Source: an uncultured Bacteroidota bacterium
Lineage (GTDB): Bacteria > Bacteroidota > Bacteroidia > AKYH767-A > OLB10
DNA: 64,000 bases
Reading direction: 5' to 3'
NCBI GenBank assembly: GCA_903881665.1
Contig: CAIRUC010000018.1
Span: forward strand, 1-64,000
Part shown: positions 56,800 through 64,000 of the stretch, piece by piece
How positions within the stretch are numbered: the stretch's first letter is position 1
Layout: each line of letters starts with the position of its first letter
Notes under the pieces: generated by a model
The model's database searches: none
What the model was told of the DNA's origin: nothing
Seen by the model: the letters and a program-made list of their open reading frames with translations, nothing else
Program-made: the position numbers and the translations under genes

Positions 56800-58665
56800 T
56801 TATTTAGGCATTTGGTAGCCTTTTTCCTTTGCCATCTTTTCGAGGCGCTGCTGGAACTTAGATTTAGTTGAAGAAGCGGGACGCTTTTTATTTTCCTGAA
56901 TTTTGCGATGAATTGCATCTTCATCTACAAATGATCTGAATAAATATTGTTGTCCGATACTGATCGTATTTGCGAGGAAGTAATAGTAACTCAAACCTGC
57001 ACTATAGTTATTAAATACGCCAAGGAATATAATCGGCATCAAATACATCATCCATTTCATCTGCGGATTCGACATTTGTGCACTACTATTCACTTTCGTG
57101 ATAAGCAATGTAGAAACAGTCATCAGCAACGTAAACAAAGAAACATGGTCGCCATAGAAAGGAATTTTAAATGGAAGATCCAAAATAGAATCATAAGAGC
57201 TTAAATCATGTGCCCATAAGAAACTCTCTTGTCTCAATTCTATCGACTGAGGAAAAAAGCGGAACATGGCAATGAGAATCGGCATCTGCAGCAACATCGG
57301 CAAGCAACCACCCAACGGACTAACACCAGCTTTACGATATAAGCCCATCATTTCTTGCTGAAGTTTCATTGGCTCTTCTTTATGCTTCGCTTGAATTTCA
57401 TCTACCTCAGGTTTCAGCACCTTCATTTTCGCTTGCGATAAATAAGCCTTAAACGTAAGCGGCAGTAACATAATTTTAATTACCAATGTAAGAATAAGAA
57501 TGATAATACCATAGTTCCAATCGAAGCTATTTAAGAAGTTGAAAATCGGAATAACAACAAATCGATTTACCCATCCGAATATACCCCAACCAAGCGGAAT
57601 TTGTTTCTCTAAATTAAACCCTTCCGCTTTTAAAGTTTGGTAATGATTAGGACCAAAATAAAAATGCATACCGAAACTTTCGTTTCCATTATGCGCATAA
57701 GGAATCGTAAATGATGCCTTCATCTGCTTCACAAATGAATCTGATTCACCACCTGCTTTCGTTTCAATATGCGTGGGTTTATCGAACGCATTATCAGCCA
57801 TTAAAACTTGGGTGAAGAAATGTTGCTTCATGGCAACCCACTTTACCTTAGTAGGAAGATCTACCGCATCGTCTTTACGTTCGCTGATATAATCAACTTC
57901 ATTATCAGAGAACATATAATAGATGGTTGAATTCTGACGTTCGGTTTTAACATCTCTCTCTTGATTATCGATGATCTGATTCCAATTCAATTCTAAATAT
58001 CCGGTATTTTGAGCAATAACATCACTAACGCCTACAAGATTGATTTTATACCCTAATTTATAATCATTTCCTTTTAGGAAATATTGAAATTCGATATAAC
58101 GATCAGGACTACCTGCAAACAAACGCATCGATAAAACGGTGCTATCTTTTTCGCCAACATTGGCAGCATTGCCTACAACAGAAAAATAAAGATTGTCGGT
58201 TGAAATACTTCTATTTTGTGCAAAGAAATTCAAACCGAATTTAGTGCTATCGCTATCAAACAAAGTTACGGGCTTTCCGTCCCATGTTTTATACTTCTTC
58301 AGCAAAACGGATTTAACTCGCCCACCTTTATTGGTAAGTGTTACCTTGATCAAATTATTTTCAATAACAGTAGTTTGCTCAGTACCTGCAGCAGCGGCGG
58401 CAAAAGCACCATAACGAGCGGCCAAAGCAACATTGGCTAAAGTATCGTTTGCGGAATCGGCAACTGCTACAACGGCAGTATCTGTTACTAATGCTTTTGC
58501 AAAAGCAGCCTTTTGAATGTCGGCATTCTGCTTTACAACCAACGCAATACTATCTTGCGCTTTTTTCTCGGCAGCCAATTGTTCGGCTGTGGGAGCGGTA
58601 AAGAATGAATAACCAATAAGAATAATGCCGATCAGAACGAGACCAGCTACGGAATTACGATCCAT
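56800..58665 (-). CDS. yidC: Membrane protein insertase YidC
   Basis: 621 residues. Inserts inner-membrane proteins with or without SecYEG. TM1 is at 4-22. A large periplasmic beta-domain fills about 75-350. The conserved insertase core (about 360-590) has five helices, starting with GIFGWVNRFVVIPIFNFLN, the cytoplasmic loop with LPLTFKAYLSQAKMKVLKPE, and GVSPLGGCLPMLLQMPILIAMF. The tail is basic (RRASSTKSK-like), as needed for ribosome contact. Has its own promoter, lying 109 bases after pyrG. Confidence 0.95.
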   Translation of the reverse strand: MDRNSVAGLVLIGIILIGYSFFTAPTAEQLAAEKKAQDSIALVVKQNADIQKAAFAKALVTDTAVVAVADSANDTLANVALAARYGAFAAAAAGTEQTTVIENNLIKVTLTNKGGRVKSVLLKKYKTWDGKPVTLFDSDSTKFGLNFFAQNRSISTDNLYFSVVGNAANVGEKDSTVLSMRLFAGSPDRYIEFQYFLKGNDYKLGYKINLVGVSDVIAQNTGYLELNWNQIIDNQERDVKTERQNSTIYYMFSDNEVDYISERKDDAVDLPTKVKWVAMKQHFFTQVLMADNAFDKPTHIETKAGGESDSFVKQMKASFTIPYAHNGNESFGMHFYFGPNHYQTLKAEGFNLEKQIPLGWGIFGWVNRFVVIPIFNFLNSFDWNYGIIILILTLVIKIMLLPLTFKAYLSQAKMKVLKPEVDEIQAKHKEEPMKLQQEMMGLYRKAGVSPLGGCLPMLLQMPILIAMFRFFPQSIELRQESFLWAHDLSSYDSILDLPFKIPFYGDHVSLFTLLMTVSTLLITKVNSSAQMSNPQMKWMMYLMPIIFLGVFNNYSAGLSYYYFLANTISIGQQYLFRSFVDEDAIHRKIQENKKRPASSTKSKFQQRLEKMAKEKGYQMPK

Positions 58666-58684
58666 ATTTTGAATTTTGGAGGCG

Positions 58685-58692
58685 CAAATATA
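58685..58692 (-). promoter_or_regulatory. yidC promoter -7 element
   Basis: The minus strand reads TATATTTG, perfect TAnnTTTG, 19 bases before the yidC ATG. Confidence 0.55.
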
Positions 58693-58774
58693 CGAGGAAA
58701 TCTGCCTCCGCCCTCACTGAAAGGAGACAGTCCCGAAATTTAATTAAATGATTTCAATTGATATTAAAATACGG

Positions 58775-60436
58775 TTAGGATTTCGCCGCATACGTTTGTT
58801 CTGCAATTAATTGACCGGAAGCCTTTTCGAGGGCAGCCTTTACAAAACGAACAAAAATCGGATGCGGATTTAGTACAGTAGACTTATACTCAGGATGAAA
58901 CTGCACGCCAACGAACCAAGGATGGCTTTTTATCTCAACAATTTCAACCAAACCAGAGTCAGGATTAATTCCCGAAGCGATCATTCCTGCTTCTTCGAAT
59001 TGCTTCAAGTAACTATTATTAAACTCAAAACGGTGACGGTGACGCTCATCGATTTTCGTTTTGCCATAGGCTAAGTATGCTTTCGTTCCCTTCACTACAG
59101 TACATGGATATTGACCTAGTCGCATTGTTCCACCTTTACTAGTAATTTTCTTCTGTTCCTCCATCATATCGATAACAGGGAATGATGTATCGGATCGCAT
59201 TTCGGTTGAATGAGCATCCTTCATAAACAAAACATTACGAGCAAACTCAACAACTGCACACTGCATTCCGAGACAAATTCCTAAAAACGGGATTTTATTC
59301 TCTCGAGCGAATCGGATTGCGGCAATTTTCCCCTCGATACCTCGCTCTCCAAAACCAGGTGCAACCAAAATCGCATTCAAGCTGCCTAATTGGTGGCGTA
59401 TATTTTCAGGATCAATTTTTTCGGAGTGAATCCATTCTAGCTTTACACGACATTCATTGGAAACACCGGCATGAATAAAAGCCTCGACAATAGACTTATA
59501 GGCGTCTTTCAACTCGATATACTTACCGATTAGTCCGATTTTCACTTCATAAACCGGATTCTTCAACTTACCTAAGAAGTCCTTCCATGCTCCCATGTCG
59601 GGTTCGTGTTTATGAGGCAATTTCAACTTATTAATAATTACTTTGTCGAGTTGTTCTTTAAGCATTAATAATGGCACTTCATAAATTGTGCTTGCGTCAA
59701 TCGACTCTATAACAGCATTGATATTCACATTACAGAAAAGGGCAATTTTACGACGCAAATCGTTACTTACGGGCTTCTCTGTGCGGCAAACTAACACATC
59801 GGGCTGAATACCATATTCGAGTAATGTTTTTACTGAATGCTGAGTAGGTTTTGTTTTTAACTCACCAGTTGTTGTTAAATAAGGCAGTAAAGTAAGGTGT
59901 ATAACTGCAGAATTGGAAGATCCAATTTCCCAAATTAACTGACGAACCGATTCTATATAAGGAAGTGACTCAATATCGCCAACGGTCCCACCAATTTCAG
60001 TAATAATAATATCATACTGACCGGTATCCCCTAATAGTTTAATACGACGTTTAATCTCATCGGTGATATGAGGAATTACCTGAACAGTTTTACCCAAGTA
60101 AGCCCCTTCGCGTTCGCGATTAATTACCGTTTGGTATATTTTACCAGTAGTAACATTATTCGCTTGCGAGGTGGGGATATTCAAAAAGCGTTCATAATGA
60201 CCTAAATCGAGATCGGTTTCGGCACCATCATCGGTCACAAAACATTCTCCGTGTTCATATGGATTTAATGTGCCCGGATCGACATTAATATAAGGATCTA
60301 GCTTTTGTATAGTAACGCGATATCCTCTAGCTTGCAATAATTTAGCTAAAGAGGCGGAAATAATTCCTTTTCCTAAAGAGGAAGTCACGCCTCCGGATAC
60401 AAAAACAAACTTGGTGGAAGTAGCACTTTGAGGCAT
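58775..60436 (-). CDS. pyrG: CTP synthase
   Basis: 553 residues. Makes CTP from UTP with ATP and glutamine. The synthetase domain starts KFVFVSGGVTSSLGKGI (P-loop) with DPYINVDPGT and the Mg2+-binding EIGGTVGDIES. The glutaminase domain has the nucleophile Cys388 in GICLGMQ and the His514/Glu516 pair in FHPEYKS. The start is ATG 60436; the frame extends 7 codons to a TTG which overlaps the promoter element. No terminator seen before yidC. Confidence 0.96.
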   Translation of the reverse strand: MPQSATSTKFVFVSGGVTSSLGKGIISASLAKLLQARGYRVTIQKLDPYINVDPGTLNPYEHGECFVTDDGAETDLDLGHYERFLNIPTSQANNVTTGKIYQTVINREREGAYLGKTVQVIPHITDEIKRRIKLLGDTGQYDIIITEIGGTVGDIESLPYIESVRQLIWEIGSSNSAVIHLTLLPYLTTTGELKTKPTQHSVKTLLEYGIQPDVLVCRTEKPVSNDLRRKIALFCNVNINAVIESIDASTIYEVPLLMLKEQLDKVIINKLKLPHKHEPDMGAWKDFLGKLKNPVYEVKIGLIGKYIELKDAYKSIVEAFIHAGVSNECRVKLEWIHSEKIDPENIRHQLGSLNAILVAPGFGERGIEGKIAAIRFARENKIPFLGICLGMQCAVVEFARNVLFMKDAHSTEMRSDTSFPVIDMMEEQKKITSKGGTMRLGQYPCTVVKGTKAYLAYGKTKIDERHRHRFEFNNSYLKQFEEAGMIASGINPDSGLVEIVEIKSHPWFVGVQFHPEYKSTVLNPHPIFVRFVKAALEKASGQLIAEQTYAAKS

Positions 60437-60454
60437 GATTGCGACGGGTTTTGG

Positions 60455-60462
60455 CAAAATTA
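60455..60462 (-). promoter_or_regulatory. pyrG promoter -7 element
   Basis: The minus strand reads TAATTTTG, a full TAnnTTTG match, 18 bases before the ATG. The rest of the divergent region up to 60704 holds no ORF and no clear plus-strand element. Confidence 0.5.
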
Positions 60463-60704
60463 AAGAAAACGCACTTAAATGATCGTCGTATTTAAAAAAG
60501 TTGCTAAAAATGATTGGGAATTATTTTAGAATCCAGAAAAAAAACAGGACAATGGATTTAACAAAATACTTAAAAGAGTGTTAATACTGAGAACAAGCAT
60601 CAATTAGAAAGTTTGCTTGCAGGAACTTATTACCTCTGAAATTATACGACTTACTAGCAAAACAGCTTCTAAACAGAAAAATATCAGAAAACTTAAAACC
60701 AAAA

Positions 60705-61208
60705 ATGAGCCTACATATTTTAAAAACATCTCAAAAATTACCTATTGACATTAAAACGGCCTGGGAATTTTTATCGTCGCCAGAAAACCTAGAAAGGATC
60801 ACCCCGCCGACGATGAGTTTCAAAATCACGTCGGGACATGAAAAAGGTGATAAGATGTATGAAGGCATGATCATTAGTTATATGGTAAGACCATTTCCTG
60901 TATTACCATTGCAATGGGTAACAGAAATTACACATATTAATGAACCTGCCTTTTTTGTTGACGAACAACGATTTGGGCCTTACAGCTTCTGGCATCATAA
61001 ACATTTTCTGCAAGAAATTGAAGGAGGGGTATTGATGGAAGATACAGTACACTATAAAATTCCATTGGGTTTCATGGGAGATATCGCTCATTTAATTTTA
61101 ATAAAAAATCAACTGAAAACAATTTTCGAGTTTCGGCATGAAGCGCTAGAGAAAATATTTGGGAAGTGGCCAGGACAAAAACTATCGCTTTCGTTACAAT
61201 CGGTATAA
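60705..61208 (+). CDS. SRPBCC-family (START-like) protein
   Basis: 167 residues. Starts with strand LHILKTSQKLPIDIKTAWEF and LSSPENLERITPP, the standard beginning of Bacteroidota SRPBCC/polyketide-cyclase-like proteins. The GPYSFWHHKHFLQE and DTVHYKIPLG blocks and the long C-terminal helix EFRHEALEKIFG complete the helix-grip fold. Binds a hydrophobic ligand in the cavity in related proteins; ligand unknown. Monocistronic as far as can be seen. Confidence 0.85.
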   Translation: MSLHILKTSQKLPIDIKTAWEFLSSPENLERITPPTMSFKITSGHEKGDKMYEGMIISYMVRPFPVLPLQWVTEITHINEPAFFVDEQRFGPYSFWHHKHFLQEIEGGVLMEDTVHYKIPLGFMGDIAHLILIKNQLKTIFEFRHEALEKIFGKWPGQKLSLSLQSV

Positions 61209-61280
61209 ATTAGGATAGCCGTTACCGCTATAACAAACGACTACAAATGCTTAATCACCAATTTTAAAAAATAGATACTG

Positions 61281-61288
61281 TAGTTTTG
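61281..61288 (+). promoter_or_regulatory. -7 element before the DUF2851 gene
   Basis: TAGTTTTG, a full TAnnTTTG match, ends 7 bases before the ATG at 61296. Confidence 0.5.
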
Positions 61289-61295
61289 CTTCATT

Positions 61296-62573
61296 ATGAA
61301 GGAAGACTTTCTGCACTACATTTGGAAGAACGGATTTTTCAAACAGCAACAATTATTTACTACCGATGCCGAAGCTATTGAAATAAAATATCCAGGATTT
61401 CACAACATGGATGCTGGTCCTGACTTCTTCAATGCACGAATTAGAATAGGCGATTTTTTGTGGGCAGGAAATGTAGAAATACATTTAAAAGCTAGCGATT
61501 GGTACAAGCACAAACATCAATTCGACAAAAATTACGACACTATCATTTTGCATGTTGTTTACGACGATGACGAACCGGTATATAGAAGTACCGGTGAATT
61601 AATGCCAACACTTATACTTAATAAAAGAATTGAGGAAGGCCATCTTCAAAAATATCTTAATCTGATACAAAGCAGCCACGAGAAAATACCGTGCGAACTA
61701 AAAATAAAAGAAGTACCTACAATAGTGCTGCAATATTGGTTTGATAGACTTATGGTAGAAAGGCTTGAAGATCGCTGTAAATTTATTGAAGAGCAACTTG
61801 AGAAAACACGTAACAATTGGGAAGAAGTATTTTATCGAATGTTAGCACGCACTTTCGGATTCAGGGTTAATAATATTCCATTTCAAATATTAGCAGAACA
61901 ACTTCCCTATACATTAGTTATAAAAGAAAGAAAAGACTTACTATCAATTGAATCGTTATTGTATGGACAAGCAGGTTTACTAGATGCAAATAATGCAGAC
62001 CCTTACTACAAGAAACTAAAACGACAATTTGAAATACTACAATCGAAATACAAGTTAATCAAGTTACAGCCCGGCATGTGGAAATTCGGAAAAATGCGCC
62101 CAGCAAATTTTCCTACATTACGAATTGCACAATTTGCCATGCTTTGGCATCGAAACGAGAGACTATTTCATAAACTCATAGGGGCCCAAAATATTGAAGA
62201 GATTTACAAAACCCTCGATGTAGAAGCTTCCGATTATTGGTACTTACATTATACCTTCACAACCGAAAGCAAACCGGGAATAAAAAAAATAGGAAAAGAC
62301 GCCATAGAAAATCTCATTATCAACTGCATCGCACCATTTGCATTTCTGTATGGAAAGTATCATCGGCAAGAAGGGTTAATGGAGAAAGCGATTAGTTGGC
62401 TTGAGGCAATTCCTGCTGAAAAAAATAAAATAACTGAATTATGGCAAGGGCTAGGATTAACAATACGCGATGCTGGCTGTTCTCAATCCCTCCTTCATTT
62501 AAAAAAAATTTACTGCGACCATAAAAATTGCGTAAATTGCGCCATTGGAAATCATTTACTAAAAAAAACATGA
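61296..62573 (+). CDS. DUF2851-family protein
   Basis: 425 residues, the usual family length. Recognisable by the start EDFLHYIWKNGFF, the PGFHNMDAGPDFFNARIRIG block, WAGNVEIHLKASDWYKHKHQ and the C-terminal cysteine cluster YCDHKNCVNCAIGNHLL. The N-terminal Asp/Glu-x-His arrangement hints at a nuclease-like fold, but no activity is established. Overlaps the PspC-like gene by 4 bases (ATGA). Confidence 0.88.
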   Translation: MKEDFLHYIWKNGFFKQQQLFTTDAEAIEIKYPGFHNMDAGPDFFNARIRIGDFLWAGNVEIHLKASDWYKHKHQFDKNYDTIILHVVYDDDEPVYRSTGELMPTLILNKRIEEGHLQKYLNLIQSSHEKIPCELKIKEVPTIVLQYWFDRLMVERLEDRCKFIEEQLEKTRNNWEEVFYRMLARTFGFRVNNIPFQILAEQLPYTLVIKERKDLLSIESLLYGQAGLLDANNADPYYKKLKRQFEILQSKYKLIKLQPGMWKFGKMRPANFPTLRIAQFAMLWHRNERLFHKLIGAQNIEEIYKTLDVEASDYWYLHYTFTTESKPGIKKIGKDAIENLIINCIAPFAFLYGKYHRQEGLMEKAISWLEAIPAEKNKITELWQGLGLTIRDAGCSQSLLHLKKIYCDHKNCVNCAIGNHLLKKT

Positions 62574-62803
62574 ATACGCCGGTTGAAATTATAAAGTCGT
62601 GGTTTGAACGACAAGCATTCGGAGTATGCGAATGGTGGGGAGATCTTTTAAACATAAGATCATCGAACATTCGTATTTTCTTTATTTATACATCATTTTT
62701 AACTGTAGGATCGCCCATTATTATATATATGATAATGGCCTTTTGGATGCGCCTCAAAAAAATGGTAGGCACCCGAAGCCGTCATCGAGTTTGGGATTTA
62801 TAA
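62570..62803 (+). CDS. PspC-domain small membrane protein
   Basis: 77 residues. A short amphipathic lead (ERQAFGVCEWWGDLLNI) is followed by one hydrophobic helix at about 36-56 (the FFIYTSFLTVGSPIIIYMIM region) and a basic tail, the layout of single PspC domains. PspC proteins take part in envelope-stress responses in other bacteria; here the role is inferred. Its start codon overlaps the DUF2851 stop. Confidence 0.75.
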   Translation: MNTPVEIIKSWFERQAFGVCEWWGDLLNIRSSNIRIFFIYTSFLTVGSPIIIYMIMAFWMRLKKMVGTRSRHRVWDL

Positions 62804-62884
62804 AAACTCTACATCAACATTTGCGGTTGATAAAATTCTAGTTAAACCATCGATACTTCCCTCCTATTAAATCTGCAATGAAAC

Positions 62885-62892
62885 TATCTTCG
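62885..62892 (+). promoter_or_regulatory. -7-like element abutting the K+ channel start
   Basis: TATCTTCG, the TAnnTTCG variant, ends 4 bases before the ATG at 62897. Confidence 0.4.
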
Positions 62893-62896
62893 CTAG

Positions 62897-63907
62897 ATGC
62901 ATAAACGGCATTTCTACTTCTTGCGAAAACTACGCATTGCACTCGCGATGTGCTTAGGTGCATTATTTTCGGGCATTGCCGGATTTATGCTTATTGAAGG
63001 TTACAATTTCACAGAGGCCTTTTACACCACTATAATTATTTTATCGACCGTTGGATTAGGAGTGGTGCATCAACTCTCAGATGCAGGAAGATGGTTTGTG
63101 TCGGGATTAATTATTATTAGCATCGGAATATTTGCTTACGGCATTTCAATGCTTACCACCTACATTATGGAAGGTGAATTACAGCGCTATTTAAAATACA
63201 GAAAAGTTTTGAAGATGATTGACAAACTAAACAACCATGTAATAGTTTGTGGCTACGGCAGAAACGGCAAGCAGGCCTGTGAACAGCTCCAAAGCCACAA
63301 TCAGCAATTTGTAGTAATAGAAAACGGAGAAAAAGCAATTGCTGAATTAAGAGAACAAGAAGACTTTCTATTTATAGAAGGAGACGCAACGCGTGATGAA
63401 ATATTATTAGAAAGTGGAATTAAAAAAGCAAAAGCACTTATTGCCACTTTACCGAACGATGCCTCCAATGTATTTGTAGTACTTACGGCACGTGAGTTAC
63501 AACCCACTTTAAAAATTATCAGTCGCGCTTCAGAAGATTCATCAGAGGGAAAGCTAAAGCGTGCGGGGGCGAACAATGTTATTATGCCTGACAAAATTGG
63601 CGGCACACATATGGCCACATTAGTTACGCGCCCCGATGTTTTAGAATTCATTGACCATATCACAGGAACAATAAATATTAGACTTGAAGAAATACATTGT
63701 GCAAGTTTAGCCGAGCAGTTTAAAGGAAAAACAATAAGAGAACTAGAGATTAGAAATAAAACTGGAGCTAATATTATCGGATATAAAACTGGAACTGGCG
63801 AATACATAATAAATCCTGAACCTGACACCGTTATGAATCTCGATGCTAAACTTTTCGTATTGGGCACGAGAGAGCAAGTTACTAAACTCATCGAAATGCT
63901 ATCATAG
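62897..63907 (+). CDS. Two-helix potassium channel with TrkA-N/TrkA-C (RCK) domains
   Basis: 336 residues. The pore part (about 10-98) has two transmembrane helices around a pore helix and filter; the filter reads TVGLG at 51-55 instead of the usual TVGYG. The RCK/TrkA-N domain follows (VIVCGYGRNGKQACEQL, Rossmann motif at about 114-122), with Glu137 after strand 2 suggesting NAD binding. A TrkA-C domain fills about 255-336. This is the MthK/Kch-like architecture; ligand gating by nucleotide or Ca2+ is inferred. Confidence 0.88.
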   Translation: MHKRHFYFLRKLRIALAMCLGALFSGIAGFMLIEGYNFTEAFYTTIIILSTVGLGVVHQLSDAGRWFVSGLIIISIGIFAYGISMLTTYIMEGELQRYLKYRKVLKMIDKLNNHVIVCGYGRNGKQACEQLQSHNQQFVVIENGEKAIAELREQEDFLFIEGDATRDEILLESGIKKAKALIATLPNDASNVFVVLTARELQPTLKIISRASEDSSEGKLKRAGANNVIMPDKIGGTHMATLVTRPDVLEFIDHITGTINIRLEEIHCASLAEQFKGKTIRELEIRNKTGANIIGYKTGTGEYIINPEPDTVMNLDAKLFVLGTREQVTKLIEMLS

Positions 63908-63947
63908 TTCGAATTGCTATTCATTTTATTCAAAACAAAATACAACT

Positions 63948-64000
63948 ATGTCGAGATTGAAGATATTGATTACTGGATCTAATGGATTACTTGGACAAAA
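63948..64000 (+). CDS. NAD(P)-dependent sugar-nucleotide reductase-like protein (3' partial)
   Basis: Only the first 17 codons are present: MSRLKILITGSNGLLGQ. The TGSNGLLGQ turn is the Rossmann glycine motif typical of RmlD-like (dTDP-4-dehydrorhamnose reductase) SDR proteins. The rest lies beyond the window, so neither substrate nor length can be checked. Confidence 0.6.
   Translation, partial: MSRLKILITGSNGLLGQ

Noticed and set aside
56739..56924. Extended N-terminus for the DUF6438 protein
   Set aside because: It would read through the yidC terminator and the yidC 3' end and bury the lipoprotein signal peptide.
63301..63945. 214-residue open frame on the minus strand
   Set aside because: Lies wholly antisense to the K+ channel gene, has Ser/Leu-rich shadow composition, no promoter and no family pattern.

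Overview
The window reads as chromosomal DNA of a free-living member of the Bacteroidota, probably in the Chitinophagales/Sphingobacteriales/Cytophagales part of the phylum. Supporting signs are: four proteins with C-terminal type IX secretion (T9SS) sorting tails; many promoters matching the Bacteroidota -7 element TAnnTTTG; few Shine-Dalgarno sequences; the purM-prfA-pyrF cluster; an archaeal/eukaryal-type prolyl-tRNA synthetase; family-typical proteins (DUF2851, GWxTD, DUF6438, stand-alone HsdR_N, short-form AMP nucleosidase); and a paired-exbD Ton locus. hppD and mdh suggest an aerobic life, and mqnA suggests menaquinone made by the futalosine route. I see no rRNA, tRNA, CRISPR array, prophage or insertion sequence.

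Layout. 1-1.3 kb: tail of an outer-membrane beta-barrel gene. 1.4-10.1 kb, minus strand: a ComEA-type HhH protein with an acyl-CoA dehydrogenase, then two T9SS cargo genes, one a 1642-residue protein with a glycosidase-like head, adhesive middle and beta-helix. 10.4-13.5 kb: purM-prfA-pyrF. 13.6-16.4 kb: a PorE-like OmpA protein and a small barrel protein. 16.7-19.8 kb: gyrB and mdh. 19.8-26.6 kb: a tight five-gene minus-strand operon of two duplicated FG-GAP T9SS proteins, a lipoprotein, a beta-propeller lipoprotein with a CX4CH heme-like motif, and a DCC thiol protein starting at TTG. 26.7 kb: yajQ.

27.5-34.1 kb holds the most unusual locus: exbB-exbD-exbD followed by a TonB protein whose cytoplasmic N-terminus is a complete response-regulator receiver domain, then a small membrane protein, a PstS-like lipoprotein and a TPR protein. 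34.4-40 kb: a conserved hypothetical and proS (minus), then a repeat-rich lipoprotein and an OmpP1/FadL-type barrel (plus). 40.1-45.5 kb: the overlapping operon rmuC-GWxTD-rlmB-glycosyltransferase. 45.5-48.7 kb: an HsdR_N nuclease-fold gene diverging from amn-holA-mqnA. 49-51.3 kb: a membrane PAS histidine kinase diverging from a single-domain response regulator. 51.5-60.4 kb, minus strand: pyrG, yidC, a DUF6438 lipoprotein, hppD, a surface-type protein with a neuraminidase-associated N-domain, and an alpha-oxoamine synthase. 60.7-64 kb, plus strand: SRPBCC protein, DUF2851, PspC-like protein, a K+ channel with an RCK domain, and the start of a sugar-nucleotide reductase-like gene.

The Ton complex, the PorE-like protein and the T9SS cargo together describe a cell surface driven by proton-motive force. 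Many transcription units begin with TAnnTTTG or TAnnTTCG within a few bases of the ATG, which suggests leaderless or very short leaders. Start codons were chosen by me where a longer frame was only reachable from an upstream TTG or lacked a signal peptide.
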